NCBI GenBank assembly: GCA_045629005.1
Contig: JAZQQJ010000083.1
Span: 1 to 15,979 of the forward strand
Length of the DNA: 15,979 bases
Origin: RGIG3528 sp045629005
GTDB lineage: Bacteria > Bacillota > Clostridia > Lachnospirales > Lachnospiraceae
Reading direction: 5' to 3'
Shown: piece by piece, positions 1 through 6,649 of the stretch
How the letters are laid out: each line of letters begins with the position of its first letter
Numbering within the stretch: the stretch's first letter is position 1
Notes under the pieces: model-generated
The model's database searches: none
What the model was told of the DNA's origin: nothing
What the model saw: the letters and a program-made list of their open reading frames with translations, nothing else
Program-made: the position numbers and the translations under genes

Positions 1-2066
1 AATGGTGTATTAAGTTCTTCGCAACCTTTTAGCACAAAACGACCATTCTTTATTATTGTTTCCTTACTTCCATCCCTTCTGATGGCAGTAATCTCACCCA
101 ACTCATCATAAGGAATTGTAATATCTGTATGACAATTAAAATATGCCTTTGAAATATCTTTATCCCTAAGTAAAGATTTGGAATTATCCTTTGCCACAAT
201 TTCTTTACCATCAGGGTTATATACCTTAACCTGCTCGCTATGAGAATAACAGGTATCTCCCACTGCAAAATGTGGACCGGTCTTTTCTGCAATAAGAATG
301 GGAAGCTTTCTTGTAATATTATATTTCTCACCCATTGCGAAAGCCGTGGTGTTTGTGCCGATTGCAAACTCTCCGAGAGGAAGGAATTCACGATTATGAA
401 GGAGATATTCCTTCAGGAAATCCTTGTTTTCCTTTTCCGTAGGGAAGTTTTCGCATGAATACTTTTCGGTACAGCCGTCCTTAAACCATATTTTAAGGTT
501 TTTGTATTCCATGCCGTTAAGAAATACCTTTGAAACATGTAAAAGTCCGTTTGTTCCTTTAAGGACAGGTGATGTGAACACCTCTCCGACGGGAATGTTA
601 ACGTCTGCCGTGCAGTTTTCGAAGATTGTTTCCTTTTTCGGATTCTTAAGCTTCCAAAGCTGTACGGTAAGATTCGTTTCATTTCCGTTTGTTCCCTTAA
701 TGAAAACGGATGTACCTTTATCGAGTGTATCGATTATATGGCTCTGAATCTCGATGTATTCTGCATTATCAAGGTTGTTTATCTTAACAGTCTCGTCAAA
801 GATCTTTTTAAAATCCTTACCAATTGACGGGAGCGGGAAAGCTATAATTGTAAAGCTTGATTCCTCTTCAGGAATGTATTCCTCGAGGAGCATCTGGTAG
901 CGCTGTCCGAACTCAGACTGAAGTGTTTTCTGACGCGCTGTGAATTTATACAAATCCTTTTTGTTAACAGGGCTGAAATCAGGTTCTCCGAAGCATTCGA
1001 TGACTGCGGGACCGTTATGAAGCGCAAGCAGGCCCTTATTTTCTTCGGCAAACTTTTTGATGGCATCGTAACGCTTATCAACATAAACCTTATCAAAGAA
1101 AAGCGCACTGTCGTTTCTGTGGTCGTATATGAACTGACCGTTGAGATTGGTCGGCATAACTGCACTGGAGCGGCCGCTTCTTGTGCGAAGCGGTGCACGC
1201 TTTGTGACCGTCTTCAGGCCCATTTTCTCAAAGCGTCTGAGAGCATATGAAACCATACGCTCAAAGCCTATGGGATAAAGGAGTGTTACAATTCCGTCCT
1301 CCTTAAAATGTGCATTCATTGTCTTGAAACCGCGAAGATAGCCGTCAACATAAGTGTCGGCACACGCTTTGACATTCTTTTCAGACATTGAATTCCAGAA
1401 CTTTGCAGTCTCGATTTCATTTTCGGTAATATACTCTCCGTATCTGTAAAGATATCTGAGATCCGAAAGATTCTCTCTTAAGATGTCCGTAAAGAACGTG
1501 TATTCAGGATTATATCTCTGGAAAAGCTGTTCTCTTTCAAAGTAAGCTGTGGTGTCCTTTTTGAAGGACTTGTACGCATTAACCGCTTCCTTAAAAGCAT
1601 CCTCTAAAGCTGCTTCAGGTCGGAAGGAAGTAAGCGCACTTTCATAAACACAGAAAATCTCGACAAAAAGCTCCATAAACATAGTGAAGCTTTCAATGTT
1701 TCCTTCTGCTGCATAAGCCGTAGCGGCAAACGCATCCATGGAAAGCATGCTTATAAGCTTGCCTGTCTTTGAGCCGAGCTGCTTTACGGCATAATCGGGA
1801 TTTTCGAAGCTATCGTTGTAATTTTCGGGCTTTACGTTTTTGTAAAGCTCATCGTAGAATTTCTGAAGTTCTTCAAGTGATTTCTTTTCGAATTCGCCTT
1901 TTTTGTTCAAAAGTTCATAGAGCTTAATCGCATCGGTATAATGCTTTGCAATATTTCCAAAAGCTCTGTAATAAACGTTTTCCTTTTTGTCCTTTGCTTT
2001 GGAGTCCCTGACTATTTCCTTCATCCTTCCGCAAATGAGCTTATAACGTTCTTTTATTATGTCCAT
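1..2066 (-). CDS. M29-family metallo-aminopeptidase, extended form (3' end cut by window)
   Basis: Predicted cytoplasmic aminopeptidase that removes N-terminal residues from peptides with a two-metal centre. The minus strand is open for 688 codons from ATG 2066 to the window edge. The start is set by GAGGTG four bases upstream. I translated the whole frame in stretches and found no stop. The C-terminal half carries the M29 ligand pattern: E495 in NIPVGEVFTSP, E566 in LGEFAIGTN, H599 in GPHFAVGD, and H646/D648 in CHTDITIP. These match the Glu, Glu, His, His-x-Asp set of AmpS/AmpT-type enzymes; Y607 may be the conserved Tyr. The protein is much longer than classical M29 enzymes (about 410 residues), with roughly 270 extra N-terminal residues of mostly charged, helical character; from memory, clostridial homologues have similar length. 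The last visible residues, EELNTP, suggest only a few codons are missing. It is the last visible gene of the operon, 53 bp after the small membrane protein. Family call is strong; substrate range is unknown. Confidence 0.9.
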   Translation of the reverse strand, partial: MDIIKERYKLICGRMKEIVRDSKAKDKKENVYYRAFGNIAKHYTDAIKLYELLNKKGEFEKKSLEELQKFYDELYKNVKPENYNDSFENPDYAVKQLGSKTGKLISMLSMDAFAATAYAAEGNIESFTMFMELFVEIFCVYESALTSFRPEAALEDAFKEAVNAYKSFKKDTTAYFEREQLFQRYNPEYTFFTDILRENLSDLRYLYRYGEYITENEIETAKFWNSMSEKNVKACADTYVDGYLRGFKTMNAHFKEDGIVTLLYPIGFERMVSYALRRFEKMGLKTVTKRAPLRTRSGRSSAVMPTNLNGQFIYDHRNDSALFFDKVYVDKRYDAIKKFAEENKGLLALHNGPAVIECFGEPDFSPVNKKDLYKFTARQKTLQSEFGQRYQMLLEEYIPEEESSFTIIAFPLPSIGKDFKKIFDETVKINNLDNAEYIEIQSHIIDTLDKGTSVFIKGTNGNETNLTVQLWKLKNPKKETIFENCTADVNIPVGEVFTSPVLKGTNGLLHVSKVFLNGMEYKNLKIWFKDGCTEKYSCENFPTEKENKDFLKEYLLHNREFLPLGEFAIGTNTTAFAMGEKYNITRKLPILIAEKTGPHFAVGDTCYSHSEQVKVYNPDGKEIVAKDNSKSLLRDKDISKAYFNCHTDITIPYDELGEITAIRRDGSKETIIKNGRFVLKGCEELNTP

Positions 2067-2119
2067 CCTTCACCTCAAACAGGAGTCGTTACGATAATTA
2101 TGTCAGTATACCTGTGACC

Positions 2120-2461
2120 TTAAAGTAAACCGTAAAGCACAAGATACAGAAGATACACGAGCATAGCGGAATTAATACCGAGCCCTATGTACGGAAGCAC
2201 GTAGCTTACTTCCTTTTCGCCAAAGCCCGCTCCCGACAGTACATCGCCGAGAATGCACAAAATGGCGGAAGCTATTCCGAGGAATCCTACTCTTTCATCT
2301 CCGGCCCCGTCGGCTTTTGTACTAAGGTAGCCTGCATATACAAAACAGCCTATTGCAATGATTCCTGCAATTATTCCGAGAATGCCGTTGACCGAGGGCT
2401 TCTTCTTTCTGAAATCCGGTCCGAATCCATCTTCAGTTCGTTTAATAGTACCGAGTGACAT
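2120..2461 (-). CDS. Small three-helix membrane protein, function unknown
   Basis: A 113-residue protein with a polar, basic N-terminus (residues 1-24, including RKKK at 18-21) followed by three hydrophobic segments at about 25-46, 57-75 and 87-112, so it is almost certainly an integral membrane protein. It resembles the small Lachnospiraceae membrane proteins annotated as DUF6142, but that is from memory and not certain. No catalytic motif is visible. The start at 2461 has only a weak ribosome site (AGG about nine bases upstream) and lies 7 bp after the stop of the C39-like gene, so it is probably translated from the shared operon message. The next gene downstream is the M29 aminopeptidase. 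Confidence 0.8.
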   Translation of the reverse strand: MSLGTIKRTEDGFGPDFRKKKPSVNGILGIIAGIIAIGCFVYAGYLSTKADGAGDERVGFLGIASAILCILGDVLSGAGFGEKEVSYVLPYIGLGINSAMLVYLLYLVLYGLL

Positions 2462-2468
2462 TGTTTAC

Positions 2469-3638
2469 CTATTGGAATTTATTAACTATGATGCAGGCAG
2501 ATTCATACTGCTCTTTATATCTCTTTTCAAATTTGTCCCTGTCATACTCAACAAGGCCTTTAAGCGGGTCCGCAACAATTACGGTATTTGTCGTTTTGTT
2601 GTAACCGCAAAGAACTACGCAGTGCTCATAGTCGCGCCACTGCAAGGTCTCACCCTCAAGCTCCCACTTCACTCCGTATGTTGTTGCAACAAGGTTGGTT
2701 GTGCACCATGTCATAACCGGCGTTCCGTTTTTAACAAACTCAAGAAGCTCATCTATGGATGAACCTGTAACATCCATGGCCTTCTTATCCAGGTTCTTGT
2801 CTTTAAAGTAGGCATTGGCAGCGTCTACAATAACCGGAGCGTAGCAGCCATAACTGTCCTCGTAGGTAGTGGGATCACCGATGTATGCCACAAAGGGTGA
2901 TGCCGTTCCTGCAGAAGCCGTTTTCAAATAGTTTTCGGCAAGCTCGGTTTTTGTAACGTTTGAATAGCCGAGATACTTAAGAACAACAGCAAGAGAAGTA
3001 ATCTCCGGGCCGTTTAAAAGCTCAGGCTTTTGAAGAATACTTGCAACATTAAGAATGAAACAGTCCTCGCCCTTTACCGCAGCCTGGAAAGTATAATCCA
3101 TAATATCAAGATGGGTTGTGGCCACACGGTCCGGCTTCTCAGTCGTAAGGTAATCACTGTTGCAGTAGCCGTAGCTTCCGTTAAAGGCAAGCTTTGACCA
3201 GCCGTTCTCAAGCACAGCAACCCTGTGAATGCAGTCATTCTCATAAATGCCGCCTGCAATAAGGAAATCCGTCGACCATCCCGAACGGACATTTACGGCA
3301 GACTTAACATAAACCCACTCATCTACTATTTCGCCACCCGGCTCATTAGTCATGGGCGTAGGTGTTGCAATGATAAGCGGTGTCGGTGACGGAACAAAGT
3401 TCGGATCAGGTGTCGGCGTAGGTGTAAGGAGCTGGAGCTGAACGCCTTCTCCAAAGGAATCTCCTGTGGAAACACGCTTGTCAATGAAGTCACCCGCAGC
3501 AGTTACAATATCGTCTCCTATTGCAGTATCAAAGCGTCTCGTAAGCCCGTTAAGCTTTGCTATGCCGCATCCTCCGTATGAAATTAACATTGCCAGCAAA
3601 ATACATGTAATGACTTTCGCTGCAAATCTTTTTTTCAT
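2469..3638 (-). CDS. Secreted/anchored SH3 + C39-like protein, catalytic Cys replaced
   Basis: A 389-residue envelope protein. Residues 5-27 form a signal peptide or signal anchor; a Cys at 24 is preceded by YGG, a poor lipobox. Residues 70-98 are a Pro/Thr linker. Residues 105-167 are a bacterial SH3 domain (VNVRSGWSTDFLIAGGI...NGWSKLAFNG). Residues about 193-386 have the C39-like papain-fold layout: QKPELLNGPEITSL near the start, H339 in DYEHCVVLCGYN, and D357 in VADPLKG. Family members usually have a Gly-Cys-Glu nucleophile motif; here it reads N-G-P-E, so position 211 is Pro while His and Asp remain. The domain is therefore probably catalytically dead or a binding module. AGAGG precedes the start by five bases, and the gene begins 8 bp after the dCMP deaminase stop, consistent with an operon. 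The peptidase fold is fairly certain; the role is not known. Confidence 0.87.
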   Translation of the reverse strand: MKKRFAAKVITCILLAMLISYGGCGIAKLNGLTRRFDTAIGDDIVTAAGDFIDKRVSTGDSFGEGVQLQLLTPTPTPDPNFVPSPTPLIIATPTPMTNEPGGEIVDEWVYVKSAVNVRSGWSTDFLIAGGIYENDCIHRVAVLENGWSKLAFNGSYGYCNSDYLTTEKPDRVATTHLDIMDYTFQAAVKGEDCFILNVASILQKPELLNGPEITSLAVVLKYLGYSNVTKTELAENYLKTASAGTASPFVAYIGDPTTYEDSYGCYAPVIVDAANAYFKDKNLDKKAMDVTGSSIDELLEFVKNGTPVMTWCTTNLVATTYGVKWELEGETLQWRDYEHCVVLCGYNKTTNTVIVADPLKGLVEYDRDKFEKRYKEQYESACIIVNKFQ

Positions 3639-3646
3639 GTTTACCT

Positions 3647-4135
3647 CTATAACGTTAAATCAATTATCTTATCGGAAGGAACATATTTACGGTGTGTAAC
3701 GCCCGCAGCTTTCAGCATGCGCTTTGCAGCGATGTCTGTGTCTGTGTCATGGTATTTGTCAGAGTAATAAATTACTTCCGAAATGCCTGCCTGAATGAGA
3801 GCCTTTGTACACTCATTGCAGGGGAAAAGCGTTGTGTACACCTTTGCGCCTTTAAGGTCTGTGCCTGTGTAGTTAAGGATTGCATTGAGCTCGGCATGGC
3901 AAACATAGACATACTTTGTCTCCAATGTATTTCCTTCTCTCTCCCACGGGAACTCATCGTCCGAACATCCCTTCGGCATGCCGTTGTAGCCAACCGAAAG
4001 AATCTTGTTATCGGCACTTACTATACATGCGCCGACACAGGTGTTAGGATCCTTACTTCTCTGCGCTGAGAGAAGTGCTATTCCCATAAAGTACTCATCC
4101 CACTTAAGATAATCTGCTTTTTTCATATCCTTCAT
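3647..4135 (-). CDS. dCMP deaminase (ComEB-type cytidine/deoxycytidylate deaminase)
   Basis: Cytoplasmic enzyme that converts dCMP to dUMP, feeding thymidylate synthesis. The 162-residue length is normal for the family. The zinc site is visible as H80-A-E82 and P105-C106-N-E-C109: His and two Cys bind zinc and Glu82 is the proton shuttle. The N-terminal part (RSKDPNTCVGACIV) and the YNGMPKGCSD stretch are typical of dCMP deaminases. Two in-frame starts exist: ATG 4135 has AGG directly abutting it, while ATG 4126 (M4) has GAAGGAT close upstream and AAAGG nine bases away, so 4126 may be the real start. It is the first gene of the four-gene minus-strand operon, with a promoter visible at 4176-4204. 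Linking a nucleotide enzyme to a secreted pseudo-peptidase and an aminopeptidase has no evident metabolic logic. Confidence 0.93.
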   Translation of the reverse strand: MKDMKKADYLKWDEYFMGIALLSAQRSKDPNTCVGACIVSADNKILSVGYNGMPKGCSDDEFPWEREGNTLETKYVYVCHAELNAILNYTGTDLKGAKVYTTLFPCNECTKALIQAGISEVIYYSDKYHDTDTDIAAKRMLKAAGVTHRKYVPSDKIIDLTL

Positions 4136-4175
4136 CCTTTTTGAAATTTGATCTCAGTGCAAAATTCAACACTTT

Positions 4176-4204
4176 ATTTTATCGTACTACCTAATAAAAT
4201 GCAA
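4176..4204 (-). promoter_or_regulatory. Promoter for the dCMP deaminase operon
   Basis: Read on the minus strand: -35 TTGCAT (4204-4199), a 17-base spacer and -10 TAAAAT (4181-4176). The -10 matches five of six consensus bases; the -35 is weak (three of six). It sits 41 bp upstream of the first start codon and directly abuts the terminator of the upstream gene. No other good sigma-A match was seen in this gap. Confidence 0.55.
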
Positions 4205-4239
4205 GAAAAACATCTCTGCCTGAAAATCAGACAGAGATG
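4204..4239 (-). terminator. Intrinsic terminator of the 742-aa surface-protein gene
   Basis: On the minus strand a 13-base arm (4239-4227) pairs with 4223-4211 with one mismatch around a three-base loop, and is followed at once by TTTTTCTT (4210-4203). It lies 12 bp after the TAA at 4252-4254. Stem quality and U-tract are typical of Rho-independent terminators. Confidence 0.9.
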
Positions 4240-4251
4240 TTAAAGTTTGAT

Positions 4252-6480
4252 TTACCATCGTCTCTTGCGTCTCGCGGCAAAAGCTATTGCAAAGCCGCCA
4301 AGTGCAATAAGGTCTGCAAGTCCCGCGCCTCCAAGAATAAAAGTCATCTTATCGTGAAGATGCGCATTAGCTGCACCCGCATCGGGTGGCTGTTCCTCGA
4401 CAATTTCCTTTGTCATCGGAATTACGATTGCTTCCACAAGCTCTGAATTCAACTCCTGAACCACTTCGGTTGTGACAACCGAAGCTGTTGCTGATGTTGT
4501 GTCAAGTGCCCGTCTGAAGGCTTCATTGCTAAGGAAATTGTTCTGACCGGAATTTACAGCAGAATTATCAATTGATGCATCCGCACTTCTCACATCGGCA
4601 TCATCGCCTTGTGCAATTACAAGCCCCGGTTCATCTGCAGTTGATGGCTTGTCCGTCGATGCTACTTTTGTTTCATCGTATCCGTCCTTGCCAACAACGG
4701 CTGTTCCTGTGCCTGTAATGCCATCAACCGTTATTTCTATATCGGCATCAAAGAATTGTCCTTCCTGAAGTAATCCATAAGCGCCTGCGGTTCGCTCTGC
4801 AAACATTTCAACAGTTCGTTTCAGTTCAAACGGATTAATATCTTCCGTAAAATTATCAATGATGTCATTTCCGACAGGCTTAGTCGGTGCCGCCGTAGGT
4901 GGCCTCTGCTTCGTCAGATTCGATGGCATATCATCATTCGAAGCAAAAACACGTAACGTAGGTGTATTTGGCACGTCCGTAGGACGCGCACTGTCTGTCG
5001 CTGTCGGTACAGGTGTATTTGGCACGTCCGTAGGACGCGCACTGTCTGTTGCGGTCGGCTTTATCGTTGGCGTAGCAGGCACGGCAGTAGGATGCACGGC
5101 AGTTGTTGCTGTAGGTGTTGCCGTTGCCTTCGGTGTCGACGTTGCTTTAGGCGTTGCCGTTGCTTTCGGTGTCGACGTTGCCTTAGGAGTAGACGTTGCT
5201 GTCGGAATAGGCGTGTTTGTCGCCGTCGGTGTTGGCGTATCTGTCGGAATCGGCGTCGGCGTATCCGTCGGCGTAGGCGTCGGCGTATCCGTCGGCGTAG
5301 GTGTCGGCGTGTCCGTTGGAGTCGGCGTCGGCGTATCCGTCGGCGTTGGTGTTGGTGTGTACGTCGGTGTAGGGGTTGGCGTGTCTGTTGCCGTCGGCGT
5401 TGGTGTTGGTGTATTTGTTGCCGTCGGTACAGGTGTCGGCGTTGCTTCAACACCTTCCAGATAGTACAAATATGTCATTGCTACCCATCCCGAGGCTCCT
5501 ATAGGCTCATCGGACGCCAGCTTGCCCCAGTTATAACCATTTACGTTATTCTTGAAATCAACAACGTGGATTATTGTTCCGTTCGGAAGCTTTCCAATGA
5601 CGCTTCCCGAAGTTCCTGCGCTTGAGCGTACGTTAAGATTTGCACCCTCGGTAATTACGTAATAATAACCTGAACTATAGGACTCTGGAACAGGTGAAGG
5701 AGTAGGTGTCTTTGTAGCTTTCGCACCGGGTGTAGGTGTATTTGTAACAGTCACATTATCAAAGAAAAGCTGATCGTCACAAAACTCTTCATAGTAGTTT
5801 TCGTACACATATGCATAATTCAGAGTCTTCATATGCTTGCAGAATTCCGCATAGGTTACTGTCTGAATATCACTTACAAGGCATCGTCCGCCATAGTTGC
5901 ACTCTATGAATGTAACTGTTTTATTTGTGTAATCAACGCCAAGAAGACATACCGAATGGCAGTTGCTTGTGCCTCTTAAATGTGTGCCGGGATGAAGATA
6001 TGCCGAATATGTCTTGAGCCAGACTTCAAGATTGGAAGCTGTCAAAGATGTATATCCCGAACCGACTCCGGGAAGTTTTATGAACGGATTATTAGTACCG
6101 TAGAGTTCGTATGTGCCGAAAATACAATATTCCATGTATCTCGCATATCCCATGCACTGGACTGAGCGCATATCAACTTCTTCGCCATCAATTTCAACAA
6201 GACGAAGACATGTGCATCCCGAGTGCGGATCAAGCGAATCAGAAACACAGTTATGTCCGGAACGGTTATGGCATGTGCACGCATAACCTGTGGTCGTATA
6301 GTAATCTCCCGGGCCGTACAGTGAAAGGGCATAGTATATGCGCTCGGAAATATAAGCATCATTCGAGAAGTACCAACCCTCACCTTTGACGGTCTGTGCT
6401 TCCGAAGTGCCTATGTATCCGCCAATAATGCTCAACATAAGAACGAGCACCATCAATTTGGATAAGCGCTTTCTTGCCAC
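4252..6480 (-). CDS. Secreted Cys/His peptidase-like + SH3 protein with Pro-Thr stalk and C-terminal anchor
   Basis: A 742-residue surface protein. The start is taken as GTG 6480, because GGAGG lies five bases upstream and the resulting N-terminus (ARKRLSK then a hydrophobic run to about residue 22) is a good signal peptide; a longer in-frame reading from TTG 6516 would put Cys and acidic residues ahead of it. Residues about 30-235 form a Cys-rich domain with Q108-C109-M-G-Y-A-R, H175 in NCHSVCLLGVD and E193-C-N195-Y-G-G, resembling papain/CHAP-like amidases or peptidases; C109 and H175 are the likely catalytic pair. Residues 271-343 are an SH3 domain (ANLNVRSSAGTSGSVIGKL). Residues 344-508 are a Pro-Thr stalk of short repeats. 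Residues 509-700 are low-complexity acidic sequence with no recognised domain. A hydrophobic segment at about 712-736 ends in RRKRRW, with PPDAG at 698-702. The predicted role is cell-wall binding or processing at the surface. Confidence 0.85.
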   Translation of the reverse strand: MARKRLSKLMVLVLMLSIIGGYIGTSEAQTVKGEGWYFSNDAYISERIYYALSLYGPGDYYTTTGYACTCHNRSGHNCVSDSLDPHSGCTCLRLVEIDGEEVDMRSVQCMGYARYMEYCIFGTYELYGTNNPFIKLPGVGSGYTSLTASNLEVWLKTYSAYLHPGTHLRGTSNCHSVCLLGVDYTNKTVTFIECNYGGRCLVSDIQTVTYAEFCKHMKTLNYAYVYENYYEEFCDDQLFFDNVTVTNTPTPGAKATKTPTPSPVPESYSSGYYYVITEGANLNVRSSAGTSGSVIGKLPNGTIIHVVDFKNNVNGYNWGKLASDEPIGASGWVAMTYLYYLEGVEATPTPVPTATNTPTPTPTATDTPTPTPTYTPTPTPTDTPTPTPTDTPTPTPTDTPTPTPTDTPTPIPTDTPTPTATNTPIPTATSTPKATSTPKATATPKATSTPKATATPTATTAVHPTAVPATPTIKPTATDSARPTDVPNTPVPTATDSARPTDVPNTPTLRVFASNDDMPSNLTKQRPPTAAPTKPVGNDIIDNFTEDINPFELKRTVEMFAERTAGAYGLLQEGQFFDADIEITVDGITGTGTAVVGKDGYDETKVASTDKPSTADEPGLVIAQGDDADVRSADASIDNSAVNSGQNNFLSNEAFRRALDTTSATASVVTTEVVQELNSELVEAIVIPMTKEIVEEQPPDAGAANAHLHDKMTFILGGAGLADLIALGGFAIAFAARRKRRW
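4961..5049 (-). repeat. 51-bp direct duplication inside the stalk
   Basis: Thirty-eight identical bases occur at 4961-4998 and 5012-5049, offset by 51 bp (17 codons). They encode two copies of a DSARPTDVPNTP-type segment. Perfect identity over 38 bases suggests a recent in-frame duplication. Confidence 0.9.
5115..5200 (-). repeat. Thr-Pro-Lys-Ala-Thr repeats in the stalk
   Basis: A run of near-identical six-codon units encodes STPKAT/ATPKAT alternations. At the DNA level the clearest unit is about 36 bp (GTCGACGTTGC recurs). It adds Lys to an otherwise Pro/Thr linker and is part of the surface-protein coding frame. Confidence 0.75.
5203..5445 (-). repeat. 24-bp tandem repeats encoding TDTPTPTP stalk
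   Basis: A degenerate tandem array with a unit of about 24 bp (read on the plus strand as GGCGTATCCGTCGGCGTAGG plus four bases) codes for repeated T-D-T-P-T-P-T-P. The units differ mostly at silent positions, so the array is coding and probably length-variable. Its antisense frames are open, giving long false reading frames on both strands. Confidence 0.88.
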
Positions 6481-6554
6481 TCCTGCCTCCTTGCAAAATC
6501 CACTGAACCCAAGCAATAATCATAATTACGCGCAGTTTACCACACGTGTAGTAT

Positions 6555-6560
6555 ATTATA
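6555..6560 (-). promoter_or_regulatory. Probable -10 element for the 742-aa gene
   Basis: A perfect TATAAT on the minus strand lies 75-80 bp before the GTG start. The base 17 positions upstream begins TATATG, a poor -35, so the promoter may need an activator. An eight-base palindrome ACACGTGT (6542-6549) overlaps the expected transcription start. Confidence 0.4.
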
Positions 6561-6608
6561 TAACGATTTCCACCTTTCATATATTATTTTTTTATAAAAT
6601 CGGTTGTG

Positions 6609-6643
6609 GCAGGAAGCCAAAAAATGGGGTGCGCTTCCCTTGC
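6609..6643 (-). terminator. Imperfect hairpin after the 1769-aa gene
   Basis: GGAAGC/GCTTCC arms plus an outer GCA/TGC separated by a two-base bulge form a hairpin 7 bp after the stop codon. A T-run lies in the loop rather than after the stem, and the next T-rich stretch is about 8 bases away, so this is a weak terminator candidate at best. Confidence 0.3.
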
Positions 6644-6649
6644 TTTGTT

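Noticed and set aside
2358..2762. 134-codon plus-strand open frame
   Set aside because: Antisense to two well-supported minus-strand genes and shows no recognisable domain.
3564..3575. Lipoprotein signal in the C39-like protein (Cys24)
   Set aside because: The residues before Cys are Y-G-G, which do not fit the usual lipobox; an uncleaved signal anchor is equally likely.
5203..5445. CRISPR-like regular array
   Set aside because: The 24-bp units are contiguous with no spacers and keep a coding frame for T-D-T-P-T-P-T-P.
4859..5464. 201-codon plus-strand open frame rich in Val-Gly
   Set aside because: It is the antisense of the Pro-Thr stalk repeats; the repetitive codons leave several frames open, and there is no ribosome site or domain.
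5092..5625. 177-codon plus-strand Arg/Cys-rich open frame
   Set aside because: Another antisense shadow of the same repeat array, with implausible composition.
6481..6516. Longer N-terminus of the 742-aa protein from TTG 6516
   Set aside because: The GTG at 6480 has a well-spaced GGAGG and gives a normal signal peptide, whereas the longer form has none.
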